Positions 34,936-46,700 of a DNA stretch of 64,000 nucleotides are shown in pieces. The notes beneath the pieces are model-generated. The model was given only the letters and a program-made list of their open reading frames with translations. It was not told the origin of the DNA and did not search any database. Location of the stretch: the NCBI RefSeq assembly GCF_900496995.4, contig NC_044024.1, forward strand, positions 11,782,698-11,846,697, read 5' to 3'. Position numbers and translations under genes: made by a program. Origin of the DNA: Aquila chrysaetos chrysaetos. Its lineage: Eukaryota > Chordata > Aves > Accipitriformes > Accipitridae. Each line of letters starts with the position of its first letter. Positions within the stretch are counted from its first letter, which is position 1.

Positions 34936-35324
34936 GCGCCGCCAGCACGGACGGGCCTTGCCCAGGCTTGGACTTGTTACTTAAGCCGTGAGCTGTGTCA
35001 GCGTTAATAGGAGTGCTCCAACAGAAGCGAGTGATAACTGAGAAGCGAATGCCTTCACCCACTCGTTTATCTTGCGTGTTGGAAGTTGTCATGATCGAAA
35101 AAGCGTAATCCCAAAGCAGAAAGGCCGATTTGAGGCAGAACCAGGCTGTTCCTTGAAGAACCGGCTGCAGTTTGCAGACAGGAAAACTTGCTGGGAGCGT
35201 ATCGCCCTGGGTACGTGTGTTGGAGGGTTTGCACATCTGGGAGGCAAATGTTGCTGGAGTTGCCTTTTAAAAAAAACCCACCACATTAAAGTGAGATTTT
35301 AATTTTGTGTGCTTCCTGAAGAAA
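34936..35324 (+). other. Probable F8A1 3' untranslated region
   Basis: Non-coding sequence follows the F8A1 stop, with an ATTAAA polyadenylation-like signal at 35285-35290. Transcript evidence is not available. Confidence 0.5.
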
Positions 35325-35435
35325 GACACTGCAGCCAGCGTGAGGCCATGCGTTTGGCTCTCGGGGTGGACCGGAGGAGTTGGTCGCTGACCTGCAAGTG
35401 GTTGCCTGACTACATCTGCTGTAGAACAGCTGGCA
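35325..35435 (+). repeat. Truncated 5' LTR tail of the class I ERV
   Basis: GCCTGACTAC (35404-35413) and TGTAGAACAGCTGGCA (35420-35435) recur with identical spacing at 41289-41320, and similarity stops at the terminal CA in both. GACACTGCA is also shared about 80 bases upstream. This marks the common 3' end of the two LTRs. Confidence 0.65.
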
Positions 35436-36089
35436 GAGTCGGTCTCTGCGCCACCCTATACTCCTCCTGCTGTACTGCTTGTTGATGCTCCCCCCCCCCC
35501 CCCCCTTGCCTCTGCTGTCCCCACTGCTTCTGTTGGGCTTCACCCTGTGGTGTCTAATGTTATCCCTAATGCTCTTGCAGTGCAGCTGGGGGGACGTGTG
35601 TCTGTGTGTGAAACGTTCCACCCCCACCTCCAGTGTGTTAACATGCATACACCCATCACCCTGGAACCCCGGGGCTTTGGTTGTGTGGGGAAGACGATGT
35701 GCAGGTTAAGGGAAGATGTGGGTCGATGTGCGTCGTTATTTTCTAATATTTGTTTGGGATATAATCCATCCTGGGTCGATGTTAACCTGTTATTGAGAGA
35801 GTTGTTCTGTCCAGACGAGAAAGATAAGATAATTGAAAAGGATGGAGAATTAACCCTACAGCCAGGAGGAAATGGGACTGCCTGGCCTCCGGTTGATCCT
35901 AATTGGGATTATAATCAAACAGATCAAGATAATTGCTGAATGGGGGGTTAGAAATCTGATAAATGCGATCAGAGCTTGCGAGGAGATGAGAGTAAATTGA
36001 AGCAGGGTTACGAGGGGGCTCTGGAGAATGGCGGGGGGTCAGCCAGGTGCTGGCTGCCATCACAGTGGGATGGGCAGGGTAGGTGTGCC

Positions 36090-36730
36090 TGTTGTCCCAT
36101 AAGCGGGGTTCGATACCCGGTGCGCAATACGCCAATCTTACACGCAGAGCCGAGATCCTTATTTCATGTTTGCGCAAAGGTGGGTGCGAGGTGATCATTC
36201 CACAAAGCTAGCACACCACACCAAAGAACTACAACGTATTTATCCTGTTACACGATTAGTAAAAACCCGCCTAAATTTACGTTTATTGGCACATTGGTAG
36301 TCACCATCTCACCTACTATTGGTCAGTTATATTTCAATTAGCCTTGCTTGCTATGTAAATTAGGAAGCATGGCCCTTGCAGGTGGCGGGGGTTGGGGGGG
36401 TGGCAAGAGCAAGTCTTTCCAGTCTTGAATTGAGGCGGCGGTTGTGATCTCCTCCTGCTGCCTTTCCCTTAGTTCCTGCAGTATTTCTGACTTCATGTTT
36501 CTTTGGCAATCATCTGGCCTTTGGCGCCTTCTGGGGCAGCATGTTCCCTTTTTATCAGTCTCTTAGTTCTTCTTCAAGGGCATAGTCGTTTGTATCATAC
36601 CTTACTAAGTAATCAGGCCTGCATAATGAAACTGTTGAGCAGTGCTCCTCCTTAAAGGACAATGCATCACGTTTAACCCTAAATTAAGCAGTATCATCAC
36701 AGCCTAGGCATTAACTCAAACACGGCTACA
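36090..36730 (-). repeat. Minus-strand 3' LTR within the class I ERV
   Basis: On the minus strand it starts TGTAGCCGTGTTTGAG (36730) after a G-rich polypurine tract (36731-36753) and ends CTTATGGGACAACA (36090). It shares GTGCTAGCTTTGTGGA, ACATGAAATAA and the CTCTGCGTG-type region with the LTR at 6264-6616. Confidence 0.68.
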
Positions 36731-37190
36731 CCCCCCCACCCCCCCCCCCCCCGTTTGAGACTGTAAAAGAGGAACTTCAGTGTGGTTTCTCTTATATCGG
36801 TCTCACCTCAAATTATTTTCCCATAAACCTTAGATCCAATAGTAGAACAGCCTTTAACAACACAAGATATTAGTGCGTAAATACATGCAAAAGCTATTAA
36901 AGCAATTGTTACATGGCTCAATAACCTTTTTACCCGTAAACTTAAATGGGCGAAATGGGTACAGATCCAACAGTTGGACTTGTTTGCCATTTATCTTGGT
37001 TTTTGCATCAGAGTAAAATGCCAGTTCTGCTCCCGTGGATTTCCTGGTTCCCCACAGAACACCCTGGCATCTTTTAACTTTATCCATAGGCAACAGAGGA
37101 GTATTACCCCCCGCTTAGTTCCTTCATGTTTTTTTCTTAAAGAAATCTGTCTGTCTACATAATTTACATTCACAAAGGTATGAAAATAGC
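36731..37190 (-). mobile_element. Internal 3' fragment of the minus-strand ERV
   Basis: It is read on the minus strand, upstream of the polypurine tract. Decayed coding-like sequence is present but the protein region cannot be named securely. It ends where class I gag sequence resumes near 37190. It is a broken fragment. Confidence 0.5.
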
Positions 37191-39394
37191 TTTGGAGGAG
37201 ATGAGAGTAAAGTGAACTAAAGTACAGGAATGTAGACAGAGGCCAGAGGAACACCCCAGCAACTACTGGGGAACATTGCGACAGGCTTTGTTGACGTATG
37301 GGGGAATGACACTTCAGAATTTCAATAATGAACTGGCAGCAAGTGTGTTTGTGGACCAAGCCACCACTGACATCTGCAGCTATTTTAAGGATCACATGCT
37401 GGGGTGGCAAGGAGAAAATTTGAAAGATGCTGTATTACCTGGAGGTTCTATACTTGTACAATATGTAGATGATTCGTTAGTTGCCAGCAAGACATACGAA
37501 GATTGCTTGAAAGATCCTATTTGTCTATGTACTGCTTTAGCAGAAAAATGTCACTGTGCATCTCCTTCTAAGCTTCAGCTGTGTCAGCAGGAAGTGAAAT
37601 ATTTAGGATTCGTATTAAAAGAAGGACAAAGGTTAGTAGACCCAGAACGGGTCCAGGCTATTGTAGAAATACCTCGACCGGTAACAAAGATGCAATTGCG
37701 AGGATTTTTAGGTGCAGTAGGATACTATGGCTATCGGGGCTAGGGGAGTTAAGTAAGCCATGGACAGAAGCTACCAAGGCAGAGGAAGTGGAGCCTGTAC
37801 GGTGGGGTCCAAAGAGAGAAAAGGCTTTCCGAGCTATAAAAGGAGCTTTAGCTTCTGCTCCGTCATTAGGATCGCTAGATTACTCCAAGCCCTTTAAACT
37901 ATTTGTGCCAGCAGAGTCCTTACTCAAAAGCTAGGTCCGCACCGCCGCCCTGTGGCTTACCGCTCGACTCAACTGGATCCTGTAGCGGCAGGGAATAATT
38001 CCTGTGTTAAGAGTGATAGCAGCAACAGCGACTACCATAGAAAGCAGCAGACCGTTAGTCCTGGGTCACCCAACAACCGTGTATGTCCCGGGTGAAGTGG
38101 AACTGATTCTTAAGCAACATGCTACACGAGCATTGTCCCCACAAAGAGCACATCGTTGTGAATTAACGATTTTAAATGCAGGTAATGTTACTTTGAAAAG
38201 ACGTAATGTTTTGAATCCAGCAACTTTACTGCCCGCTCCCTCCGACGGGGAGCCGCATCATGACTGTGCTAAGGTCGTGTTCCACTCCAGCCGCCTACAG
38301 GAAGATCTGCAGGATCAGCCTCTAGAGAACTTGGATCTAACCCTTTCCACCGATGGATCGTCATACTGTGTGGATGGAAAACGACACGCGGCTATGCAGT
38401 GGTGAAAAACTTAGAGGTACTTGAAGCAGAACCTCTACAACTCTCGGTGGGTGCCCAAGGGGCTGAATTAACTGCATGAGCAAGAGCAGCCTGGGTGGGG
38501 CATAATCAGCAGGTAACTATTTATACTGACTTTAAATATGCCTTTGGAGTGTGTCATGCAATGGGTATGCTATGGAAAGAACGAGTGTTCCGTACCCTGG
38601 TGGGCAAAAATATTTCTCATGGAACTGAAATCCAAATGCTGTTGGAAGCTATTAAGCTTCCAAGGGAAATCGCTGTAGCCCACTGTCCAGCTCATACCAA
38701 AGGATCCAGCGAAATTGAAAGAAATAACAAACTGGCAGATAAAGCAGCTGTGTGAGTCAGCGCAGGCAGAACACAGGAACAACCACAAACCCACGGATGA
38801 AATGCAAAGAGTGAATTTATTTTTGTTACCTCGCCAGCGGGGGCATCCCCGAAGCAGCACTCAGGCAGAGGCACACAAGCAGGGACGCAGGCACCGCTGA
38901 GCTCGGTTCATGCTGGAGGATCACCAACCCTGCTGGTTTTGTGTGTTTATCAGGGATTTGCGCAGGTGTAGTTTACCACTGTGCTTTGACCTTCTGCGTA
39001 GCAGGGCAGGAATTTCAAGCGTGTCCAATAGGGTGCCTCTAAGTCTGCCATGTGCCTGTGTTACCTAAACACAGATGTTCTACTTGTCCAGCACACAAGG
39101 ATAAACGACTATCAATATGATCTATTTATTTTTCTACACTCCAGCTGCAGGTCACTTGAGGGTGTTTACAATCCTCCTCGCCAATATTCCATTATTATCC
39201 TTTTACCTTAGTTGAATTGAAAGCGACAGAGAACTATACTTATAAACAACCCCTCCAATTCACCTTTCTGGAATAAGACTCTCTTAACTCGGACCAAATG
39301 TCAGGATTGGGAATATACCACCGCCATGCTCATAGAAGGAACTTTCTGTTTCACTCGTAACCAGTCTGACCAATGTGCCTACCCGGCAGGAAAC

Positions 39395-39835
39395 TGTGGG
39401 AGCATAATAATGGACTCAACGACAGATCAATATGATCATAGTTGAAGACCCTTTACTAGAGCATCAGACATCATTTTTATACATTGGTTACATCCGTACA
39501 TGCGTTTAGCTATTTTACTATTGGTTACACACATTATTCACACGCTGTCGACGCGCCTAGTTACACTTAATGATTGGTTATATCAACACTGTACACGCAC
39601 ATAAACATAAGACATAATTGGTTATACTAAAACATGCGAAACTTGTCTCAGTCTAATTGGTCAAGATAAACTGCCGAATTGAGGTTCTTTGTGCCAAGTT
39701 CCCTTTATCGTGGAATGCGCACCTGTGTTCTTCTAATTGGTATCTTTCTTTTTTTGTCTTCTTGTTTATTCTGTTCAAGGCCTTCTAAAGGCGTCTGGAA
39801 TGCTCTTGCGACCGTTAGCTAAATATGTGTCCACA
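39395..39835 (-). repeat. Solo LTR nested in env, with 6-bp target duplication
   Basis: The 441-bp LTR reads TGTGGACACATATTTAGC to ATTATGCTCCCACA on the minus strand, with inverted TGTGG/CCACA ends and a TATA-like GTATAAAAATG. It is flanked by a perfect 6-bp repeat GGAAAC (39389-39394 and 39836-39841), the length expected for class II (alpha/beta-like) ERVs. Its U3 matches the piece at 21613-21961. It is whole as a solo LTR. Confidence 0.92.
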
Positions 39836-40770
39836 GGAAACAGCTCATGCCTCATAACCCAGTGGGGAGATGGTTACCGGTTTAAGAACACCCGCGCTTT
39901 CTGTAAAGGTCAAACCCCATTTTTTGAAACTATAAGCTTCAGGCCATGGAGGAACAATTGCAGTAGCATCCCAACGTATGACACCAGAACGAGCTACAAG
40001 TGGTGGAAAGGTAAAGGACAACATAGTCTAAGTGGAACTCACATATCGGAAGACAAAGACGGTTTTGACCTTCCGTTGGGAAGATACGGGATTTTAATCT
40101 TACACACCAGTGTACTAACAAGTAGACATCACTCCCCACTGTGGGCCCTACAAGGCCATTATTTTGCCTGTGGCCGAGAAGCTTATAAAATACTACCAGC
40201 CAATTGGACAGGCAGTTGTTACGTCGCCCGCGGGGTGCCCTATTTACACATTACTTCTAAGTTACCTCAGGGAACAATTAGAAACGTCACAGAAACTTCC
40301 CTCATTGAAACTTGAGAACAAACTCTCCAAAGACTAGAAGAAGCACTAGATAGCACATGGAAAAATCCACCAGCAGAGGGAAAACTAATAGGATGTTCCA
40401 TTTCAAGAATGATTCCGTAAGTGACCGGCCCCACCATGCCGATATACCATCAGACTACAAAGGGCCTTAGAAAAGGTTGCTTTAGAACTTGAAGACTCTA
40501 TCAATGATCGAGGAACAGCCATTGAATCCCTGGTTACAAAACTTGTTCTCTGGATGGGGATTATCCTCATGGTTTAGTAGTTTATTTAGTTCATTGCTAA
40601 AGAGTCTTTTAGCTGTGGTTACTATGCTTCTGGTAGCCTGCTGTGTTTTTACTTGTATTTGGAATTGTTTACAGAATATGCTTATGAAATCTGTACAAGG
40701 GTATCGAAGAGTCCTCATACAAGACCAGCTATAGACGGGCAGGGATGCCTGAAAGAAACAAAGGGAGGAC

Positions 40771-41320
40771 TGTTACAGAAGAAATGCGATTAACTGTATT
40801 CTTCTCTCTGAACAGTCTCGTTTAGCGTTAGTAGCTTGACAGTAGAAGCTAAAGTAGTTGAAGCCTTAGGCTGCGAGAGCTGACTGAGAGTAAACTTTTT
40901 GATAAAACTAATGCTGCTAACACAGAACTAGCTGAATCCGGCAGATACGAGCAGAATGAAGAAGATGAAGACCAAGGAAACAATTCCAAGAGAATGAAGT
41001 AACTTCAGAAGAAGGCTGGCCCGGCGACAGTGAAAACCAGTAAGAAATCAAGAGACCGCTGACCAGAATTAAGTGATTAGACTTGGGGATTGGGTGCTGG
41101 GTGGTACGGGTATAATTGAGGGGTGCGATCTGGGGTAGGGGTCCCTCCCCGGAGGCACGCAGCTCGAGCTGTGACCTGAGAACTAATAAAAGAGGAATCG
41201 GAAACCTTCACTCAGACACTGCATTTTCAGCAGGATCCTAGGGTTGGACCCTGTTAGGGCGGCCGGTGTGCATAAATCCATAACCGTGGCCTGACTACGT
41301 TTTCTGTAGAACAGCTGGCA
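40771..41320 (+). repeat. 3' LTR of the class I ERV
   Basis: It starts TGTTACAGAAGAAATG after the purine-rich tract AAACAAAGGGAGGAC and contains AATAAA near 41184. Its end at CTGGCA (41320) is set by homology to the left LTR tail. It is about 550 bp. Confidence 0.7.
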
Positions 41321-42480
41321 ACCTGGAGAACTGAGACTGCAAGATGGCAAATCCACTACAGCTGAGGGTAATTAGGAACAGAAATTAATGGTGGAGGTGG
41401 AGAAGGATGAGTTATTTGAATGGACTGTTTGCTCAGTTCCCTTCAGCTGCTATTCCTGACTGCTGTTGGGCACTTCTGCCTCTTGCCTTCTGCTTATTGG
41501 GACCTTTTCCAGTACCTAGGTGAAGGCGGCCTGTCTTTAGATCAGAAAAGAAAGGAACCCGCTGTCTTTGCTGCACCCAGCTGTTGCCTACAGGCCTAGC
41601 CAAATTTCTGCAGAGTTAAGATGCAATCTCAAGAAGGGGAAGCTTTATTCTGGAAGCCAGAGACGCCCTGGCGGTCCCCGAATAATTGTTTGTGTCGCAC
41701 AAATAAAGAGCAATTCTAGTACACCCGGCTAACGGTAAATGAAACGAACGCTTGCAGCAAACGCTCCCCGGACTCCCCGCAGAAGGCTGAGGCTTTGGCA
41801 GAGAGCAGTCCCGCTTGCACAGCTAGGGGAGAAGACAGAGGCAAGAGGTAATTCTGGTATAACAGTGGTATTACGTGCACTTCTGATTTTAATATTTGGG
41901 TCGAGAGACAGCAGTTTTTTTCAAATGCTTTTCCAGGGTTTGTTCTTCGAATGTTTTTCAGGTTCCGCACTTAAATAACTAGGAACTTGCGGTGTTCCTA
42001 GCCGAAGGGCAGCCATTCATCCCTACAGTATCTCAGAAGAGCCAATTAGCACAAAGCTTTTTTTTGCCTAGATAAAATTACAGTTGATAGATGCTTAATT
42101 CAGAATTTGATGTTATTTTATAGTGAAGCTATAGCTATGGACGCGCCATGCTGTGAAGCAAAAACCAAAAATCTGTGCATCGAAAGTACTTATGAGCCTC
42201 TCCTTTTCAATTAAAACAGACGAAACTGTTACTAGACTGTGATGTGGTGGTTATCCAAAGACCGTGACCGTTCTACCCTCGCTTTTTAGGGGCTCGAGCG
42301 ACAGCTGGCTGTGTGAACTCCCAGACAAGAGACCTCTCTAAGATGCCTAGATCGTCTGAAATCAGCATACTTAAAAACTGTGCACAGGTAATTCTGGGCC
42401 GCTGTCGAGAGCCCTCCTGGAGGCACCAGGCCTGGGAGCGACCGCAACTGCAGTCATCGCCATTTGCGCCGGCAAAACGG
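41321..42480. other. Intergenic sequence before the TRMT2B CpG island
   Basis: No gene was seen. An AATAAAG near 41701 has no recognisable gene upstream of it. Confidence 0.45.
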
Positions 42481-43560
42481 AGCAGACAGCCTTGACTGCC
42501 CGCAGGAGCCCGGGAGAGGCTCTGGGCTCTGTGCGGGCGCTGCTCCGGGGCAGTTTCCCTCTCCCGCAGTCCCGGGAGCTCCAGGGCCGCTCCTTCGGAG
42601 AATTCTCCGGGACGCCAACACCCCGGGGGCAGAACGGACGGCAGCCCGCTCGCTCCCGCTGCGGCGCTCTCTGCCTCAGGCGCCCGTTCGGGGCGAGCTG
42701 CGGTGACATCGGCCGGTGCTCGGCGGGCTGCTCTCAGGCCCTGCGCGGCTGCCGCCCCCCTCCGCAGCCTTCCCCGCGCACGGCGCTCCCGGCCGCCGCG
42801 GGGCTGCCCGGCCGCCCTGCGCTCCTGCCTGCGCAGAGGGCCGGGGCGTGCAGCGCGGCGGCCCCGGGGCGTGCCGGGGCTCGGCGCCGCGAACAGGAGG
42901 CGGGCGCCTGCGGGGCACGGCTCGCCGCCCCGGGGCGGCTCGGGGAGCGGCTCGGGCACCGCCCCCCGCCCCGTTGCCGCGGACGGACCCGGAGAGCGCC
43001 GGGCCGGAGCCCGCGGCGGGGCTGGGGCGCTGCGCCGGGAGGTAAGGCGCGGGCCCCGGGAGCGCGGCGGGACTCGCCGCCGAGCAGAGGGCCCCGTCCC
43101 GCCCCGGGGCGTGGGGGGGAAGCTGGCCCTGGCGCGGGGCTCGGCCGGCTCGCGGCGCGGCGGGCAGCTCCCCGGGCCGGGGAGGCTTCTCAGCCGTGGA
43201 CGCTGCGCAGGGCGGCGGAACCGGAGCTCGGCGAGACCCGGGCGCGCGGGGAGGCGGCCGGCCGCCAGCGGAAGGAGCGAGCTTTTCGCTGGGCGAGGTG
43301 GGGGCCGAGCTACGGGAAGAATGGCCGAGCCGGGGCCGGCGGGGACTGGCAGCGGGCGCTGCTAGCCGAGCCCCAGCGCGCTGGCCGCCGGAGGCCGGTC
43401 GCCTGCGGCCGGGGAAGGAAACGCCGCTTTTTGCTGCCCGATGCCTCCACGCCTCCCGCTCGGCCCTGGGCAGGGCCGCTCGCTGCGCTGCCAGCACCGC
43501 CCGGCAGCTCGGAGCCAAGGGAGAATGAACCCGCTGGTCAGACCGGCCATGGGTATTTTT
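42480..43560 (+). promoter_or_regulatory. TRMT2B: CpG island, likely TRMT2B promoter and untranslated first exon
   Basis: The stretch is extremely GC- and CpG-rich. A strong donor, GGGAG/GTAAGG (exon end 43041), and an acceptor, TGCTTGCAG (ending 43691), just before the coding exon support a non-coding first exon that ends at 43041. The long open frames here on both strands are composition artefacts. Confidence 0.65.
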
Positions 43561-43716
43561 AAACTTAAGTGGTTTCCTTTGTGGAGCGGAGCTGGCCCCC
43601 AGCGTGGTGTTTTTCTCCACCCGCCTCCAGATCCGTAGCTGACGTGCCACTTCCTGGGAGGCTGACTGTGGGCCCGCTGTGCTGCTTGCAGGGGTGCAGC
43701 CCCTTTCCTTCCCACC

Positions 43717-46700
43717 ATGGCTCTGTCCTGCGCGTTGAGGCTACCGCACCGGCGCCTTTGCCCTTCGGGTGCTCACTTGAGCAGCCTGCCCGGTCAGGAC
43801 CACAGCCTGCTGACAGAAAAGACGACAGCAGCAAAGTGGAAGGAGAAGAAAAAGGCCCGGCAGGGCTGCAGCCTGCCAGGTTCCTCCTGGGAGGAGAGGT
43901 ACCGCAATTCCAAAATGACCAAGCATTCTTCCAAAGCACCAAGCACCTGAAGCAGTTAGAGCAGTCAGTTGGGGGTTTCACGGATGCCCAGCTCTCCCCA
44001 GTAGGAATAGAAGAGCCAGGGCTCAGCTGGCTTCCCTGGAGCTTCGCCTGGGGATAGGAATAATGGAAAAGAAGCGAAAAGGTCTAAGAGGAAGGGATCA
44101 GGAGCTGAGCAGTTGCCATACTGGCAAGCAAAAAGTAATAGTCCATTTGATTTGCAGTTCTGTGCCTGAAAGTAGCTGGCGGTGGGTGCTTTGGAAGCAG
44201 CTCCAAAAATCCCAGGAAGCAATAACAGCAGTTTATCCAGATCCAGCTGTGGGGTGAGGTTCTCCACGGGCTCAGTGAGCCAGTAGTTGATGGATAGTTA
44301 TGATAGTTTGGATCATATCCACCTCACCCCTTACTCTGTCTTTTTTTTTTTTTAATCAGCTTTTATGTGTTTTGTTCTTGCTCGCCCTGCTTCAGATGCA
44401 AGTAGTGGCAGGTTCCGAGGTTTATCTTTAAACTGCTGCTGTGTGGGTGGCTGAGCCAGTGAGAGTGGGCAGCCTGTAATTCCCTGCCTGCTACACACAA
44501 ACTGTGCACTTCACTGTGGTGGATTTAATTAGCATTAGCAAAAAAGATGTAGTAGTGGCTGGAAATGTGAGCAGGTAGATGATGCAGGATGGATGCACTG
44601 AGTGATGAAAGGAAGCATCTTGCTCTTTTAGGGGAAAACTCCAGGGAGATGGGACTTGGGCTGTCCTCAGAGCAGCAAGGGATGGCCAAAGCCTCTGAAT
44701 CAGTGGGACAAAGCAACAGAGCCCATCTGAAGCTACAACATGATCTCTTTTTTTTTCCCTTCTCTGCACTTTGGGTTTTTTTTCCCCTCTGACCCCAGTA
44801 ACATCTGAATACTCATTCCCCTGACTTTGCCAGCCTGGAGTCAGATCTCACCCAGGGCTTGGCAGGGCATCTCTGGATCTCTGTGGGGGGGGGAAACGCT
44901 GTTCCTGGCCCTGTCTTCTAAAGAGGGATCAGAAAGATACCTGGGTTACCCAGGACACCGAGGCATCGCTGGTCAGTGTTCTGCCAAAGGCTCAGCCTGT
45001 CCTCTAGAGAGCTGGTCATTGTGGTTCCTGGGTCCCTCTTCCAGCCACAAGTATTCTGCACCAGGAAGGTGCCACGAAAAGGGAGTTTGGATGTTCACAG
45101 CCAGCTCTGGTGCAGAGCCCATACCAGAATGGTCCTGCCCATGAAGGAGATAGTGGGGATGTTATGCCATAAGTATCAGGAGGCAAGTAGCTCTGGGCAC
45201 TACTGCGATGTTGTGCTTTCCAGGTTAGCGAACGCGGTGACTCCACTGTGGAGACTTCCCTATCAAGAGCAGCTGCAGGTAAGATGCGCTTATATGGACT
45301 TTTCTCTGTTGTGTTGCCCCAGCTGTCCCTCCTGTCCCCCTTGAGCAAGAGCCCTTAGCATCTTAGTCACTTAATGCTGTAAACTCTTCAGACCCCATTT
45401 ACTGCTGCTTTAATTCTTCAGTTATTGTGAAGGATAGAACTGGGAGGTTCCCTGTGGATGGTGTGTGTGATCACCAACAGCACAGAGGATGGGCACTCAC
45501 ACAGTGATCCTGTCCAGTGCGGGACAGCTGGTTCACTGGGGCTTCAAGTTGGACCAAGTGCTCCAGGCCAGCACTTGGGGACCATGGACACAGGGTTTCT
45601 CTCTCTCCCCATTGCTCCAAGCAGCTGTGGTGATGAGAAAGGCAGAGTTCCTCTGGGGCTATATCCCACTTGCAGTATTCCCTCCTGTTGCCGTTCCCAG
45701 AGGTGGGTGATGAAGAGCTGCCCCCTGTTGTGTGGTCCTGTAAGAGTGTTTCTGGCTTAGGACTCCTCTGCAGGTGAAGTATCAAAGCCAGAGGAAGATT
45801 TTGCAGACACTGGCATCTCGTCTTGAGAAGCTGGGCATAGATGCACAGAAACCTGGTGGACTCTGCTGTCCTCTCCAGCCTGTAGTCCCTTCAGTGAGTA
45901 TCCTGTGGGATCACTGTCCCCGCTGAGCCACTAACAGTCTCCCACTCGACTCCCAAAGAGTCTCATGGCAGGGGTTACTTGATTGCAGAGAATGTGTCTG
46001 TGGCAGTCTTTCCTAGCTTCTGCTTTGCAGCCTGTGACTGCCAGAGAGTGAAACAAGCCCAGTGATTAGGAGCCCTTTTTTGTGCCCAAGCCTTCCTTGA
46101 TAAACCTGTCACTGTTATGTCACAGAGAGCCATTTCTTCTTCCCAAGTGGAAGTACCGGGGGTCTTGTGCACAAGCTCCGTTTCTGCGTTTTGCACATTC
46201 ATGTGTATCTTCCCGTGTTGCCGACAGAACAACCAGGCTGGGTTTTGGCTTTCCTCCATTACTTTCTCTTTTTCTTTTAATCCAAGGCTTTACTTTTCCT
46301 TCTTTTCTCCTTCAGCCCATCGTTAATGGCTACCGAAACAAATCTACTTTCTCTGTGAACCGAGGACCGGATGGGAACCCCAAAACCGTGGGGTTGTATG
46401 TGGGAACTGGCAGAGGTCAGCGCAGGACAAGGAGCTGGGTAGAAAACTGCTGGCATGGGCTGGGTTGGGGCAAGGCTCTGCTGTGACAGCCTCCACCCAA
46501 GTTAGAAGCCTGAATCCTGGGGGATACCAACAGAAACACCACCAAGTCTGGGGCAGCAATTTTAAAACCTCACTTCATTAGCCTCTGAAGAAACACCAGC
46601 TTCTAATTTGCTAAATACAGCAGTAAGGACGACAGCTGTGGTAGCAGCCCCTCCAGGATTTAGCTTTGTTATTCTTAATTATGCTGTTCTGTGTTTTTGG

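Larger units (their letters stand above)
35325..41320 (+). mobile_element. Class I (gammaretrovirus-like) ERV fossil with later insertions
   Basis: The left end is a truncated LTR tail (about 35325-35435) whose last bases match the end of the right LTR (40771-41320). Between them are gag capsid-like sequence (about 35560-36010, continuing at about 37195-37430), an RT region with LVQYVDDSLVAS (about 37455), RNase H (STDGSSY, about 38350, to about 38755), an unassigned stretch (38756-39290) and env SU/TM remnants (about 39290-40735), then a polypurine tract and the 3' LTR. A minus-strand ERV fragment splits gag, and a solo LTR splits env. Integrase was not recognised. It is heavily broken, with well over ten breaks, and old. 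Confidence 0.82.

Noticed and set aside
42273-43718. Long open frames on both strands in the TRMT2B CpG island
   Set aside because: Composition artefact of a CpG island. No family motif is present, and splice signals indicate an untranslated first exon.
43569-44057. Open frame running past the first TRMT2B coding exon
   Set aside because: It is in a different frame from ATG 43717. The splice donor at 43899 and the in-frame join to exon 2 give the TRMT2B sequence.
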